Assembly: GCA_016193285.1 (NCBI GenBank)
Contig: JACPSL010000038.1
Span: forward strand, 62,001 to 126,000
Origin: Candidatus Melainabacteria bacterium
GTDB taxonomy: Bacteria; Cyanobacteriota; Vampirovibrionia; 2-02-FULL-35-15
Reading direction: 5' to 3'
Length of the DNA stretch: 64,000 nt
Both the position numbers and the translations under genes were made by a program. Below the pieces are notes generated by a model that did no database searches, was not told the DNA's origin, and was given only the letters and a program-made list of their open reading frames with translations. How positions within the stretch are numbered: the stretch's first letter is position 1; every line of letters begins with the position of its first letter. Positions 17,876 to 25,828 of this stretch are shown here, piece by piece.

Positions 17876-19156
17876 ATGCATGATTTAAGAGATTTACGAG
17901 CTAGACCAGATTTCTATAAAGAAAAATTAAGCAAGAGGGATAAGAAACTTGTAATCCTTATAGACGAAATCATTGCTTTAGATCAAAAAAAAAGAGAAAT
18001 ACAAACAAAAGCAGATGGATTACGTAAGAAAAAAAATGAAATTGCTGTCCAAATAGGCCGTTCTAAAGATAAACCTGAAAAGATTGAAGTATTAAAAAAA
18101 GAAAGTATAAGTATTGGAAATAATTTATCTGGAATTGAAAAAGAAGAAATGGATTTAAATTTTAAGCTTTCTGAAAAAGTATTGTGGCTTCCAAATATAG
18201 TTGCTGATGAGGTGCCTGAAGGAGAAGATGAGACAAAAAATAAGGAAATATTAAGGTGGGGAAACCCGAGAAATGAAAATTGGATAAGGCCACATTGGGA
18301 AATTGGGACTAAGTCAGGTATTTTAGATTTTGAAAGAGGAGTAAAAATTGCTCACTCAAGATTTACTGTTTTATCTAGTATGGGTGCAAAGCTTGAAAGA
18401 GCGTTAATGAACTTTATGCTTGATCATGCAACTAGTAAAGGGTACAAGGAAATGTTTCCTCCAATTTTAGTAAATAAGGATGCAATGATTGGAACAGGAC
18501 AATTGCCAAAATTTGAAGGGGATTTTTATAAATGTGAAAACGAGCTTTTATATCTTGTTCCAACAGCAGAAGTACCAATCACTAGCTTACATAAAGATGA
18601 AGTTATTCCATTTGACGAGTTGCCACTAAAATATTGTGCTTATACACCCTGCTTTAGAAAAGAAGCTGGAGCAGCTAGTAAAGATACACGTGGGATCATT
18701 CGACAACATCAATTTAATAAAGTAGAGCTTGTAAAAATTACAAGCGCTGAAACAAGTAACAAGGAACATGAAGAACTTACAAAGGATGCAGAAGAAATTT
18801 TACAAAAGTTAGAGCTGCCTTATAGAAAAATATTGCTTTGTAGTGCTGATACTGGTTTTTCTGCTATGAAGTGCTATGACCTTGAAGTCTGGTTTCCTAC
18901 TCAAAAAATATATCGTGAAATTAGCAGTTGTTCTAATTTTGGATCATTTCAAGCAAGGAGAATTAATATAAAGTACAAATCAAATCCAAAAGAAAAACCC
19001 CAGTTTGCCCACACTATAAATGGCTCAGGGCTTGCAATTGGAAGGACACTAGCTGCAATATTAGAAAATTATCAAACTGAAAAAGAAACAATACTGATAC
19101 CGAAGGTTTTGCAGTGTTATTTAGATGAGGTAAAAGAAGTAAATAATCAAGTTTAA
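17876..19156 (+). CDS. serS: Seryl-tRNA synthetase
   Basis: Charges tRNA-Ser with serine. The N-terminal coiled-coil tRNA-binding arm spans about residues 25-105. The class II catalytic core follows: motif 2 TPCFRKEAGAASKDTRGIIR near residue 260, and motif 3 NGSGLAIGRTLAAILENYQ near residue 382. Length 426 aa is standard. It is transcribed divergently from the lipoprotein gene across a 54-base gap. Confidence 0.97.
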   Translation: MHDLRDLRARPDFYKEKLSKRDKKLVILIDEIIALDQKKREIQTKADGLRKKKNEIAVQIGRSKDKPEKIEVLKKESISIGNNLSGIEKEEMDLNFKLSEKVLWLPNIVADEVPEGEDETKNKEILRWGNPRNENWIRPHWEIGTKSGILDFERGVKIAHSRFTVLSSMGAKLERALMNFMLDHATSKGYKEMFPPILVNKDAMIGTGQLPKFEGDFYKCENELLYLVPTAEVPITSLHKDEVIPFDELPLKYCAYTPCFRKEAGAASKDTRGIIRQHQFNKVELVKITSAETSNKEHEELTKDAEEILQKLELPYRKILLCSADTGFSAMKCYDLEVWFPTQKIYREISSCSNFGSFQARRINIKYKSNPKEKPQFAHTINGSGLAIGRTLAAILENYQTEKETILIPKVLQCYLDEVKEVNNQV

Positions 19157-19283
19157 CTTGATGATAACCTAAAAATATTTATTAGACAGCACAAATTTAA
19201 CACCCTCTTAACAATAGTATGTAAATCTTTAATTAGACTTTTTTTAGATTCTTTTATTTTTGGAGGCACCTCAAAAAAAATAT

Positions 19284-20351
19284 ATGATAGATCTTAAATC
19301 TATGATTAATGGTACAGAAAACCCAAATGGCCAATTTGGCCAATCTAAAGAGATTCAACAATCAGAACAAATGGTACCAGAGTCTTCTAGTGAAATTTCT
19401 CTTCCTTTTAGAAGTAATGGACCCGCAAGTACAACTGATAAGCAAGATATGTTTGTAACTACTGGTTATAATGAGAATGAAGCAAAAGAAAGTACAGAAG
19501 AAACAGATGAAACAGATGACCAAAACTTGTTGGATTGGCTAATAGATTATTTTACGCCTACTGAAGAAGAGGAAAGAGCAAGAATAGAAAGGGAAGAAGA
19601 AGCAGCAGCAAGCATAGAAAGGGAAGAAGAAGAAAAAAGATTAGAAGAAGCAAGAGAAGAAGCAAGATTAGAAGAAGCAAGAGAAGAAGCAAGAGAAGAA
19701 GAAGAAAGATTAGAAGCAAGAAGAGAAGAAGAAGAAAGATTAGAAGAAGCAAGAGAAGAAGAAAAACGACAACAAGGAATAGCAGCAAAAGTAAAAACAG
19801 GGAAAGAAGCACAAATAGCAACAAAAAAAGGACAAGCAAAGACAGAAAAAGAACAAAGGTTAGAAGTGTTGAAAGAAGAAACAGCGTTACATGCAAGTAA
19901 AGCAGAAACAAAAAGAGTAGAAGAACGAAGACTTATAGAACAAGAAGAAAAGGAAATGTTAATGGCAAAAGAAATAGGACTAGAAAAACGAACAAATGTT
20001 GCTACAAGAATGTTAGGTATGTTTTCTAGGCAAATAAGCCAGGCAAGAGCTATGTTAGGACCAGTAGTTGCAAAAATTCTTCAAGTGCCTTCTGTTAATG
20101 TTGCTTCAAAAATTAATAAGCCCTTAGTAGATGTTAATTTGCCTCATAAAGTTGAAAGCATTATACATTCAGTTAAATCACTTATTGTGGATAATAAAAA
20201 TGGAGAAGAGCTTAAGGGACTTCTAGCTTCTATACAAAGTGTAGCTTTAGCTTATAAAGAAGATGTAAGTAGATTGTCGACTGATACTTCTTCTCAAAAG
20301 GAATCTAAACCTGAAGATGTTAAAGATGGTGGTTTTACTGCGATTGCATAA
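19284..20351 (+). CDS. Protein with a long E/R-rich single-alpha-helix segment
   Basis: Function not recognised. The ATG at 19284 is preferred; GGAGG at 19262-19266 is unusually far upstream (17 bases), and a TTG at 19260 would overlap it. The first 90 or so residues are polar and disordered-looking, followed by a short hydrophobic piece (LLDWLIDYF). Residues about 90-230 are almost entirely Glu, Arg, Lys, Ala and Leu in EEAREE/RLEE repeats, as in stable single alpha-helices, with strongly repetitive GAAGAA codons. A globular C-terminus follows. There is no signal peptide. A structural or spacer role is possible. It ends 17 bases into the convergent murJ. Confidence 0.7.
   Translation: MIDLKSMINGTENPNGQFGQSKEIQQSEQMVPESSSEISLPFRSNGPASTTDKQDMFVTTGYNENEAKESTEETDETDDQNLLDWLIDYFTPTEEEERARIEREEEAAASIEREEEEKRLEEAREEARLEEAREEAREEEERLEARREEEERLEEAREEEKRQQGIAAKVKTGKEAQIATKKGQAKTEKEQRLEVLKEETALHASKAETKRVEERRLIEQEEKEMLMAKEIGLEKRTNVATRMLGMFSRQISQARAMLGPVVAKILQVPSVNVASKINKPLVDVNLPHKVESIIHSVKSLIVDNKNGEELKGLLASIQSVALAYKEDVSRLSTDTSSQKESKPEDVKDGGFTAIA
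19560..19960 (+). repeat. Purine-rich degenerate repeat tract encoding E/R helix
   Basis: About 400 bases dominated by GAAGAA, AGAGAA and GAAGCA triplets on the + strand with almost no pyrimidine runs. It codes for the charged helix of the surrounding gene. The strong strand asymmetry could allow slippage and length change. Confidence 0.75.
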
Positions 20352-21918
20352 ATTTCTTTCTTATTTCTTTAAAAATTTTTATAGCTTCTTCTATTCTAAG
20401 GGTAAGGGCAAGTCCGAAATAAAGTAAGAAGCATGTACCAAGACTTGTAGAAATTAAAATTAATTTTGAGAAAAAGTCATACTTTTCAAGATGTAGCGGG
20501 AATACACTTAAAAATAAAAAACCAAATAAGTACATTACAAGTGTAACAGTTGATATTTTTATAAGCGATCTTAAATGTCTTGTCCATCCAAGACAACCAA
20601 TTTTTTTTCTAAGTAGTACTCCAAGTAATAAGAAATTAAATAAAGTAATTAAAGAAGTTGCAAAGGCAATTCCAGGAGCCTGGTATTTTTTTACCAGTAA
20701 TGCATTTAAAAATATTTTTAGTATTATTGAACATATTGCTACAAGTAAAGGAATCCTTGAATCTCCTAATGAGTAAAATACCCTTGTTAATGTGTCACGA
20801 GCAACATAAGCAATCATTGAAAGTAAGAGTGCAATTAATATGCTGCTTGTAAGCATAGTAGATCTTTCATCAAACGCACCTCTTTCAAAAATTATTTCAA
20901 CAATTGGTTTTGAAAATAAAAATAAGTAAACTGCAATTGGTAGTGTTAAAAACCAGAGAGATTTAATTACTACAATTGATGTTTCTTTAAGCTTGGCAAT
21001 ATTGTGACTGTGTGCTAGTTCTGAGAATCTCGGAAAGAAAGGTACTAAGAAAGATGTAAGTAAAACACCAAGTGGAAGTTGAATTAATCTATTTGCAAAA
21101 ACAGTTGCAGTCCAGCTCCCTTCTTGTAATCCTGAACAAAAGAAACTATCTATATAAACTGTAACTTGCCCAATTGTTGTACTGAGAATTGCAGGTCCTA
21201 AGAAATGATAAAAATCACTAACTACTTTTTGATTTTTTACAAGTTCAAACTTTAAGTTTTCATACACACCAGCTTTAAATAAATCAGGGAGCTGAACAAG
21301 AAGTTGTAGTACAGCACCAATTAATGTTCCAATTCCAAGAGCTATTCCAATAGCTGGATTGTTGTAATATAAAACAAAAAGTATTATAGCTATGCTTGGA
21401 AGAACAGGACTAAAGGATGGCCAAAAGTACTTTCCATAAGTATTTGAAACACCACAAAAAATTCCAAGTAAACCTGAAATTATTATAAGTGGTGACATGA
21501 TTTCAAGCTGTAAACCAGTTAAATACCATAATTTTTCTTTGTAAGAAGGATCTAAGCCAGTTGCTGGCACAATTAAATGAACAATGTTAGTCTTAAATTT
21601 TAAGATAAGCAAGGTCAAGAAAAATAAAACTATAAAAGTGCTTGTCAGAATTTTTATAAGAAAGCTACCTGATTCTTTAGCATTATCTTTTATTTTTGTA
21701 AGAGTAGTAATTGTAGCTGAATGAAAAGGTCCACCAAGTCCACCAAGTAAAATTAAAAAATTTCCAGTTAACAAGTAAGCAAAGTTATATGCATCCGCAG
21801 TTATTGATGTACCATAAAATTTTGCAATTACTAAATCTCTAAGTAATCCAAAAATCTTACTGATGATAGTAATTAATCCAACTAAGCCAACAATTTTAAA
21901 AAGTTTTTGATTTGACAT
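20335..21918 (-). CDS. murJ: Lipid II flippase MurJ (MviN family)
   Basis: Flips the peptidoglycan precursor lipid II across the inner membrane. The 527-aa length, about 14 hydrophobic helices, and the N-terminal SKIFGLLRDLVIAKFYGTS are typical of MurJ. Family residues appear in QLPLGVLLTSFLVPFFPR (about residues 275-292), and a RVFYSLGDSRIP segment near 370. Its 3' end overlaps the convergent single-helix protein gene by 17 bases. It is divergent from the YqeG gene across a 47-base gap. Confidence 0.95.
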   Translation of the reverse strand: MSNQKLFKIVGLVGLITIISKIFGLLRDLVIAKFYGTSITADAYNFAYLLTGNFLILLGGLGGPFHSATITTLTKIKDNAKESGSFLIKILTSTFIVLFFLTLLILKFKTNIVHLIVPATGLDPSYKEKLWYLTGLQLEIMSPLIIISGLLGIFCGVSNTYGKYFWPSFSPVLPSIAIILFVLYYNNPAIGIALGIGTLIGAVLQLLVQLPDLFKAGVYENLKFELVKNQKVVSDFYHFLGPAILSTTIGQVTVYIDSFFCSGLQEGSWTATVFANRLIQLPLGVLLTSFLVPFFPRFSELAHSHNIAKLKETSIVVIKSLWFLTLPIAVYLFLFSKPIVEIIFERGAFDERSTMLTSSILIALLLSMIAYVARDTLTRVFYSLGDSRIPLLVAICSIILKIFLNALLVKKYQAPGIAFATSLITLFNFLLLGVLLRKKIGCLGWTRHLRSLIKISTVTLVMYLFGFLFLSVFPLHLEKYDFFSKLILISTSLGTCFLLYFGLALTLRIEEAIKIFKEIRKKFMQSQ

Positions 21919-21965
21919 AAGATAAATGAATTATAATCAAGGAGTTAGAGTATAAATAGAAATAA

Positions 21966-22454
21966 ATGGTTCCATTTTTAAAACCTACGTTAATTTACAA
22001 TGATGATGTAACTAAAGTCAGCATAAATGAACTAAAGAAATTAAATATTGAAGGATTAATATTAGATTTGGATAATACAATCATGGCTCCAAAGTCTGCA
22101 AAGTTAGATTTGCCAGTTAAATATTGGCTGGATGTAATGAAAAAAAATTTTAAAATTGTAGTTTTAACAAACAATAAAAAAGCATTTTATTTAGAAGCTG
22201 TCAGACAAATGTTAGAACTACCAGTAATTGGTTTTGCAAAGAAACCATGGTCTAATGGTGTAAAAGAAGCACTTGACATTTTAAATTTGCCAAATGATAA
22301 AATTGCAATTATTGGAGATCGTCCATTGACAGATATTTGGTTAGGACAAAAATATGGATTTAAAACTGTTTTAGTTAGAGCATTAACTGCACATATAGAA
22401 CCTAAATGGAAATATCTCCTACGTAAATTAGAGTGGTCTTTTGTGAAAAGATGA
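21966..22454 (+). CDS. YqeG-family HAD IIIA-type phosphatase
   Basis: A 162-aa haloacid-dehalogenase-superfamily phosphatase. Motif I DLDNT is at residues 34-38, motif II is VVLTNN near 74-79, motif III is a Lys around residue 98, and motif IV is GDRPLTDIW near 119-127, as in YqeG. In other bacteria YqeG relatives act as phosphatidylglycerophosphate phosphatases, which would complement the PgsA-like gene at 7690; that is an inference. The last four bases overlap the next gene (ATGA), so translation is probably coupled. Confidence 0.88.
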   Translation: MVPFLKPTLIYNDDVTKVSINELKKLNIEGLILDLDNTIMAPKSAKLDLPVKYWLDVMKKNFKIVVLTNNKKAFYLEAVRQMLELPVIGFAKKPWSNGVKEALDILNLPNDKIAIIGDRPLTDIWLGQKYGFKTVLVRALTAHIEPKWKYLLRKLEWSFVKR

Positions 22455-23428
22455 AAAAAAATATCTCAATAATTCTTGCACCGTTTGGGGTTGGTGGTCC
22501 AAATAATGCTGCTTGTAATGGACCAAAAGCTTTAATGGAAAATCATTTGGTAGAAGATCTTAAAGAGTTAGGTTTCAATGTAAAAATTATTAAACCTGGT
22601 AGAGACGTGATTAATCACGTCTCTACGCACAAACAATTAAACCCCAAGAACAAAATTAAAAACATAGATGCAGTAGTAAAAATAAACAAATGGCTTGCAA
22701 GCACGGTAAGAAGTGAAATTAAAAATGGATTTATTCCGTTAACAATTGGTGGCGATCACAGTCTTGCAATTGGGACAATTTCTGGCGTAGTGGCAGGTTT
22801 CAAACCTGCCACTACAAAAAATGTTGGTGTGTTGTGGATTGATAGGCATTTTGATGCTCATTCGCCTAAAAATACTCCATCGTGGAGAGCTCATGGAATG
22901 CCAGTTTCTGTAGCAACTGCAGATAGAAAATATGATCTACATCCAGATTTTCAAAAATTATTAGCAATAACTCCACATGTACCAAAAATAAGACCAGAAA
23001 ACTTTGTTCAAATCGGAATTGGTGAAAAGAGTTGTATTAAACCAAATACAAAATGGTATTCAATGGAAGACATTGACGATAGAGGAATAAATAAAATAGT
23101 TGATGGGGCATTAAATTATTTACTAAAGAGGGTGAAATATATTTATATTGCATGGGATATAGATTCAATGAATATTACTGGAACAGGAACTAGTGGAGAT
23201 TCCCAGCTTACTTTAAGGGAAGGACTTGTAATTGCAAGAGCTATAAATAAAAGAATAAGGTTAGCAAATAGGTTAGCAGGATTTGAAATTATGGAAGTAG
23301 CACCGAGATTAGAAAGGAAACATTTAAAAGGACAAACAGTAGATTGGGCAATTCAATTGATTACTACTTCTTTCGGAGGAAATTTGTTTAATAATTTATC
23401 GAGATTAAAAAGGAATATAAAAGTTTAA
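22451..23428 (+). CDS. Arginase/agmatinase-family ureohydrolase with two palindrome insertions
   Basis: Manganese hydrolase of the arginase family. Metal-binding blocks are GGDHS (His103), WIDRHFDAH (D131, H133, D135) and WDIDSMN near residue 229; a GFEIMEV segment carries the later Glu. The overall N-terminal plan (APFGVGGPNNA, GPKAL) resembles arginase more than agmatinase, so arginine to ornithine and urea is the likeliest reaction. The start at 22451 gives a 4-base overlap with the YqeG gene; an in-frame upstream start at 22433 is less likely. Two palindromes (22599-22626, 22787-22815) are in frame at about residues 50-58 and 112-122, both in loops between secondary elements. Confidence 0.85.
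   Translation: MKKNISIILAPFGVGGPNNAACNGPKALMENHLVEDLKELGFNVKIIKPGRDVINHVSTHKQLNPKNKIKNIDAVVKINKWLASTVRSEIKNGFIPLTIGGDHSLAIGTISGVVAGFKPATTKNVGVLWIDRHFDAHSPKNTPSWRAHGMPVSVATADRKYDLHPDFQKLLAITPHVPKIRPENFVQIGIGEKSCIKPNTKWYSMEDIDDRGINKIVDGALNYLLKRVKYIYIAWDIDSMNITGTGTSGDSQLTLREGLVIARAINKRIRLANRLAGFEIMEVAPRLERKHLKGQTVDWAIQLITTSFGGNLFNNLSRLKRNIKV
22599..22626. repeat. Palindromic repeat, GTAGAGAC type, in arginase-family gene
   Basis: 28-base perfect palindrome with no loop: GTAGAGACGTGATT and its exact complement. It translates as part of the segment GRDVINHVST in the arginase-family protein. Confidence 0.92.
22787..22815. repeat. Palindromic repeat, GTAGTGGCAGG type, in arginase-family gene
   Basis: 14-bp perfect stem (GTAGTGGCAGGTTT and its complement) around a single C. 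This is the second element in the same gene, with a different core and different edges. It encodes VVAGFKPATT. Confidence 0.92.
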
Positions 23429-24070
23429 GCTTAACTCCTTTATTCTATACTCAAATAAAAACTCAAAAATCTCTACGTGTCTTTTAGCTTCTTGTGGTGA
23501 CTTCCCCCAAGCATAAATGCCATGCCCTTTTAAAAGGAGTCCTGAAACCTCTTCATTTATATAACTTGGAATAATGCTTGCTAAATACTTCATGTCTTGT
23601 GAATTTTCAATAACTGGAATATTTATTTTTACATCGTGTGTTTTAAAACCAAGGCCTTTTAACATTTCTAATCCCGACAAGGAAATGTAGGAGCAGGATT
23701 TATCCTGCCCTTCTAATGTACAATTTGACAATAACGTTGAGTTTGTTGTATGCACATGAAACACTGCTTTTGCATGTGTGTGTTTGTAAATAGTACTATG
23801 CAGAAGAGTTTCAGCAGAAGGTTTTGTAGAGGCAATCCCTTGTGGTTGCCCATCCTCGTTCACAAGCAAAAAATCATCTTCAGTTAGTTCACCTTTGTCT
23901 TTTCCACTTGCAGTTATTAAAAATCGGAGTGGGTCTTCTTCAATTAAAATTGAAAGATTCCCAGAGGTACCAAGCATCCAACCACGATTGTAAAAGCTTT
24001 TACTAACCTTAATTAGCTCTGCTTTTGCTTCTTCTACTTTTAAATCTTTTGTAAAAGTTTCTGTTGTAAT
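23405..24070 (-). CDS. mtnB: Methylthioribulose-1-phosphate dehydratase, ATT start
   Basis: Class II aldolase-fold zinc enzyme of methionine salvage that dehydrates methylthioribulose-1-phosphate. The TSGNLS segment and the metal-binding HVHTTNS are present, with a third His in KGHGIYAWG. The only ATG (23977) falls inside the conserved GWMLGTSGN block. Upstream in frame lies a normal aldolase N-terminus (AKAELIKVSKSFYNRGW), but no ATG, GTG or TTG before the stop. An ATT at 24070 is preceded by GAGGT with a 9-base spacer and is the likely start, giving 221 aa. It overlaps mtnX by 31 bases. A palindrome is embedded at 23687-23716. The fuculose-phosphate aldolase alternative is less likely beside mtnW and mtnX. 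Confidence 0.85.
   Translation of the reverse strand: MTTETFTKDLKVEEAKAELIKVSKSFYNRGWMLGTSGNLSILIEEDPLRFLITASGKDKGELTEDDFLLVNEDGQPQGIASTKPSAETLLHSTIYKHTHAKAVFHVHTTNSTLLSNCTLEGQDKSCSYISLSGLEMLKGLGFKTHDVKINIPVIENSQDMKYLASIIPSYINEEVSGLLLKGHGIYAWGKSPQEAKRHVEIFEFLFEYRIKELSLNFYIPF
23687..23716. repeat. Palindromic repeat, GTAGGAGCAGG type, inside mtnB
   Basis: GCAGGAT pairs with ATCCTGC around TT; edges are GTAGGA and CCTTCTAA. The half AGGATTTATCCTGCCCTTC also occurs, on the opposite strand, in the element at 63639. Confidence 0.8.
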
Positions 24071-24708
24071 TGTTCTTTTACCTCATGAAAGTTTGAAAAA
24101 GGAATGTATGAAGTATCTTCTTGCTCCAGATATTTTATCAAATCACCTCTTGCAAAAACCAAGTCTACTACTTTAGATGCTTCAAGATCTGTCAAGCTAT
24201 CCCCGATTAATATTCTGAAGTATTTTTCTTTTGGAAAGTTTTCAATAAACTCTATCTTACAACATCCGCATTTCCCACAGGCGTTACAATTTTTAGGTAA
24301 ATATTTGTAGTCGATTTTAATTCTCTCAAAGTTAAAGTTTGCTTTATTACAAATTAATTTAGGACTATCAATAACACCATTAAGTATTGGTTCTATATGA
24401 AAATCAAGTCCTCCACTAATGACATAACACTGAATATTTTCAAATCTACAAAAATCTAAAAAATCTTTAAATCCTTTACGTAACCTTGCATTTTTTTTAA
24501 TGTATTCTATAATTTCATTTTTCTTTTTACTCTCGATTAGACCAAATAATTTTTCAACTCCATCTTTTAGTGTAATTGTCCTTTCGTATAGAATTTTATC
24601 TTTTATTTGAACCCATTCAGGTGGTGCAAACTTTTCCATAATCATCACTATTACATCTTTTTCAGTAATAGTGCCATCAAAATCTAAGAAGATAACTAGT
24701 TTTTTCAT
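24040..24708 (-). CDS. mtnX: MtnX-like HAD phosphatase of methionine salvage
   Basis: Haloacid-dehalogenase-type phosphatase expected to remove phosphate from 2-hydroxy-3-keto-5-methylthiopentenyl-1-phosphate. Motif I is FLDFDGTIT with D9 and D11. Motif II is YVISGGLDF, and motif IV is IGDSLTDLEAS. A Cys-rich NACGKCGCCK segment around residue 140 is also seen in MtnX proteins. Length 222 aa is normal. The start overlaps the mtnW stop by 4 bases. The mtnW-X-B order corresponds to consecutive steps, so the assignment rests on both sequence and context. Confidence 0.87.
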   Translation of the reverse strand: MKKLVIFLDFDGTITEKDVIVMIMEKFAPPEWVQIKDKILYERTITLKDGVEKLFGLIESKKKNEIIEYIKKNARLRKGFKDFLDFCRFENIQCYVISGGLDFHIEPILNGVIDSPKLICNKANFNFERIKIDYKYLPKNCNACGKCGCCKIEFIENFPKEKYFRILIGDSLTDLEASKVVDLVFARGDLIKYLEQEDTSYIPFSNFHEVKEQLQQKLLQKI

Positions 24709-25811
24709 CTTGATGTTATATATAAATTTTTAACTTCACTTACAAACTCTTTTGCACCAGCACTGCCACCATCTTTATGCTCCCAAACAGCAGTGCCAGC
24801 GTTAATAACTATATCTTCTCCAAAATCTTTAACAATATCTTTTATCATGTTTGCTTTAATTCCTGCTGATGGCACTGGCCATGCTGGTCTGATACTTTCC
24901 ATTGAACAAGTCAATGAATTCTGAATATCTTTTACAATGCTTTTTTCCCAGGCAAGTGAGCCATATGGGCTAGGAAATAAAACAAAATCTGCACCTGCAA
25001 TTCTTGGTAGTTTACCAAGTAAAAGTTGTTCGCTAAGTCCAGAATTAGTACTTAAGCACATAGAACCTGCAAATGCTGGATGAGCCATAATTGGAATTGA
25101 TACAACTTGTCTAAGTGAAAAAAGCAGTGGTAAACCATGTGAGACATAGTTAAGTAAGATACAATTTGCACCATTTTTTTCTAGCTGGACTCCGCGATCT
25201 AAAATTTCATTTGCTTGACCAGTTAAATTAATTGCATAAATTGTTTTAGCATTTGCTTTTTCTTTTGCTTTTAAGCAAGCTTCAAGTCTTTTTAAAGTTT
25301 GATTGAAATCTTTGCCGTATAAAATCTCGTCATCCTTAACAAGATCAAATCTAGCTTCAGCTTGTAGGAAAAACATATTTCCTAATTCTTCAGCTCCTAA
25401 ACCAAGACATGGCTTAAAAATACTCATAAGGAGTGGTTTATCTTTTTTATTTAAGATTTCTCTTATCCCTGAAATTCCAACTTTTGGGCCTTTAAACCCT
25501 TGTAAATATTTAGAGGTAAATTCTATATCTTCAAGTTTTATTTTCCCAGCAAGACTAATTTTTCCATATATTGCAGTTAATAAGGCTCCTAAGTCAGAAC
25601 CAAAATTTTCAATTGGGAATGCGATTTTAATTCTTGATGTATATGTTTGTTCTTCAATTGCTATAACTTCAGCTAAATGTTTAGAAACTTGTAGGTTTGT
25701 ACTTTTAGATATTCCAATTGTTTGTCCTGTGGCAATGCTTTGAGCTAGATTTTTAACATCACGGCCATCATTTTTTACTGTATATATAACGTTAATAGTA
25801 TCTTTTGTCAT
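24705..25811 (-). CDS. mtnW: RuBisCO-like protein, 2,3-diketo-5-methylthiopentyl-1-phosphate enolase
   Basis: Form IV RuBisCO homologue that enolises a methionine-salvage intermediate and does not fix CO2. Seen: FKPCLGL with K133 (the KPxxGL loop), FDLVKDDE with K159 as the likely carbamylated Lys and D161/E162 as metal ligands, IMAHPAFAGS near residue 240, and a C-terminal GGSAGAKEF loop. The loop-6 catalytic Lys region of true RuBisCO is not apparent. Length 368 aa is somewhat short for the family. First gene of the mtnWXB operon; divergent from a secreted EEP-family gene. Other salvage genes (mtnA, mtnD, mtnK) are not in the window. Confidence 0.9.
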   Translation of the reverse strand: MTKDTINVIYTVKNDGRDVKNLAQSIATGQTIGISKSTNLQVSKHLAEVIAIEEQTYTSRIKIAFPIENFGSDLGALLTAIYGKISLAGKIKLEDIEFTSKYLQGFKGPKVGISGIREILNKKDKPLLMSIFKPCLGLGAEELGNMFFLQAEARFDLVKDDEILYGKDFNQTLKRLEACLKAKEKANAKTIYAINLTGQANEILDRGVQLEKNGANCILLNYVSHGLPLLFSLRQVVSIPIMAHPAFAGSMCLSTNSGLSEQLLLGKLPRIAGADFVLFPSPYGSLAWEKSIVKDIQNSLTCSMESIRPAWPVPSAGIKANMIKDIVKDFGEDIVINAGTAVWEHKDGGSAGAKEFVSEVKNLYITSR

Positions 25812-25828
25812 ATTTTAAAATTAAAACT

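Noticed and set aside
19558-19911. Leucine-rich ORF on the minus strand
   Set aside because: It is the complement of the Glu/Arg repeat tract; a run of Leu/Val/Phe codons is the expected shadow and has no start context.
24705-25811. A true carbon-fixing RuBisCO
   Set aside because: Length, sequence blocks and the neighbouring mtnX and mtnB indicate a methionine-salvage RuBisCO-like protein.
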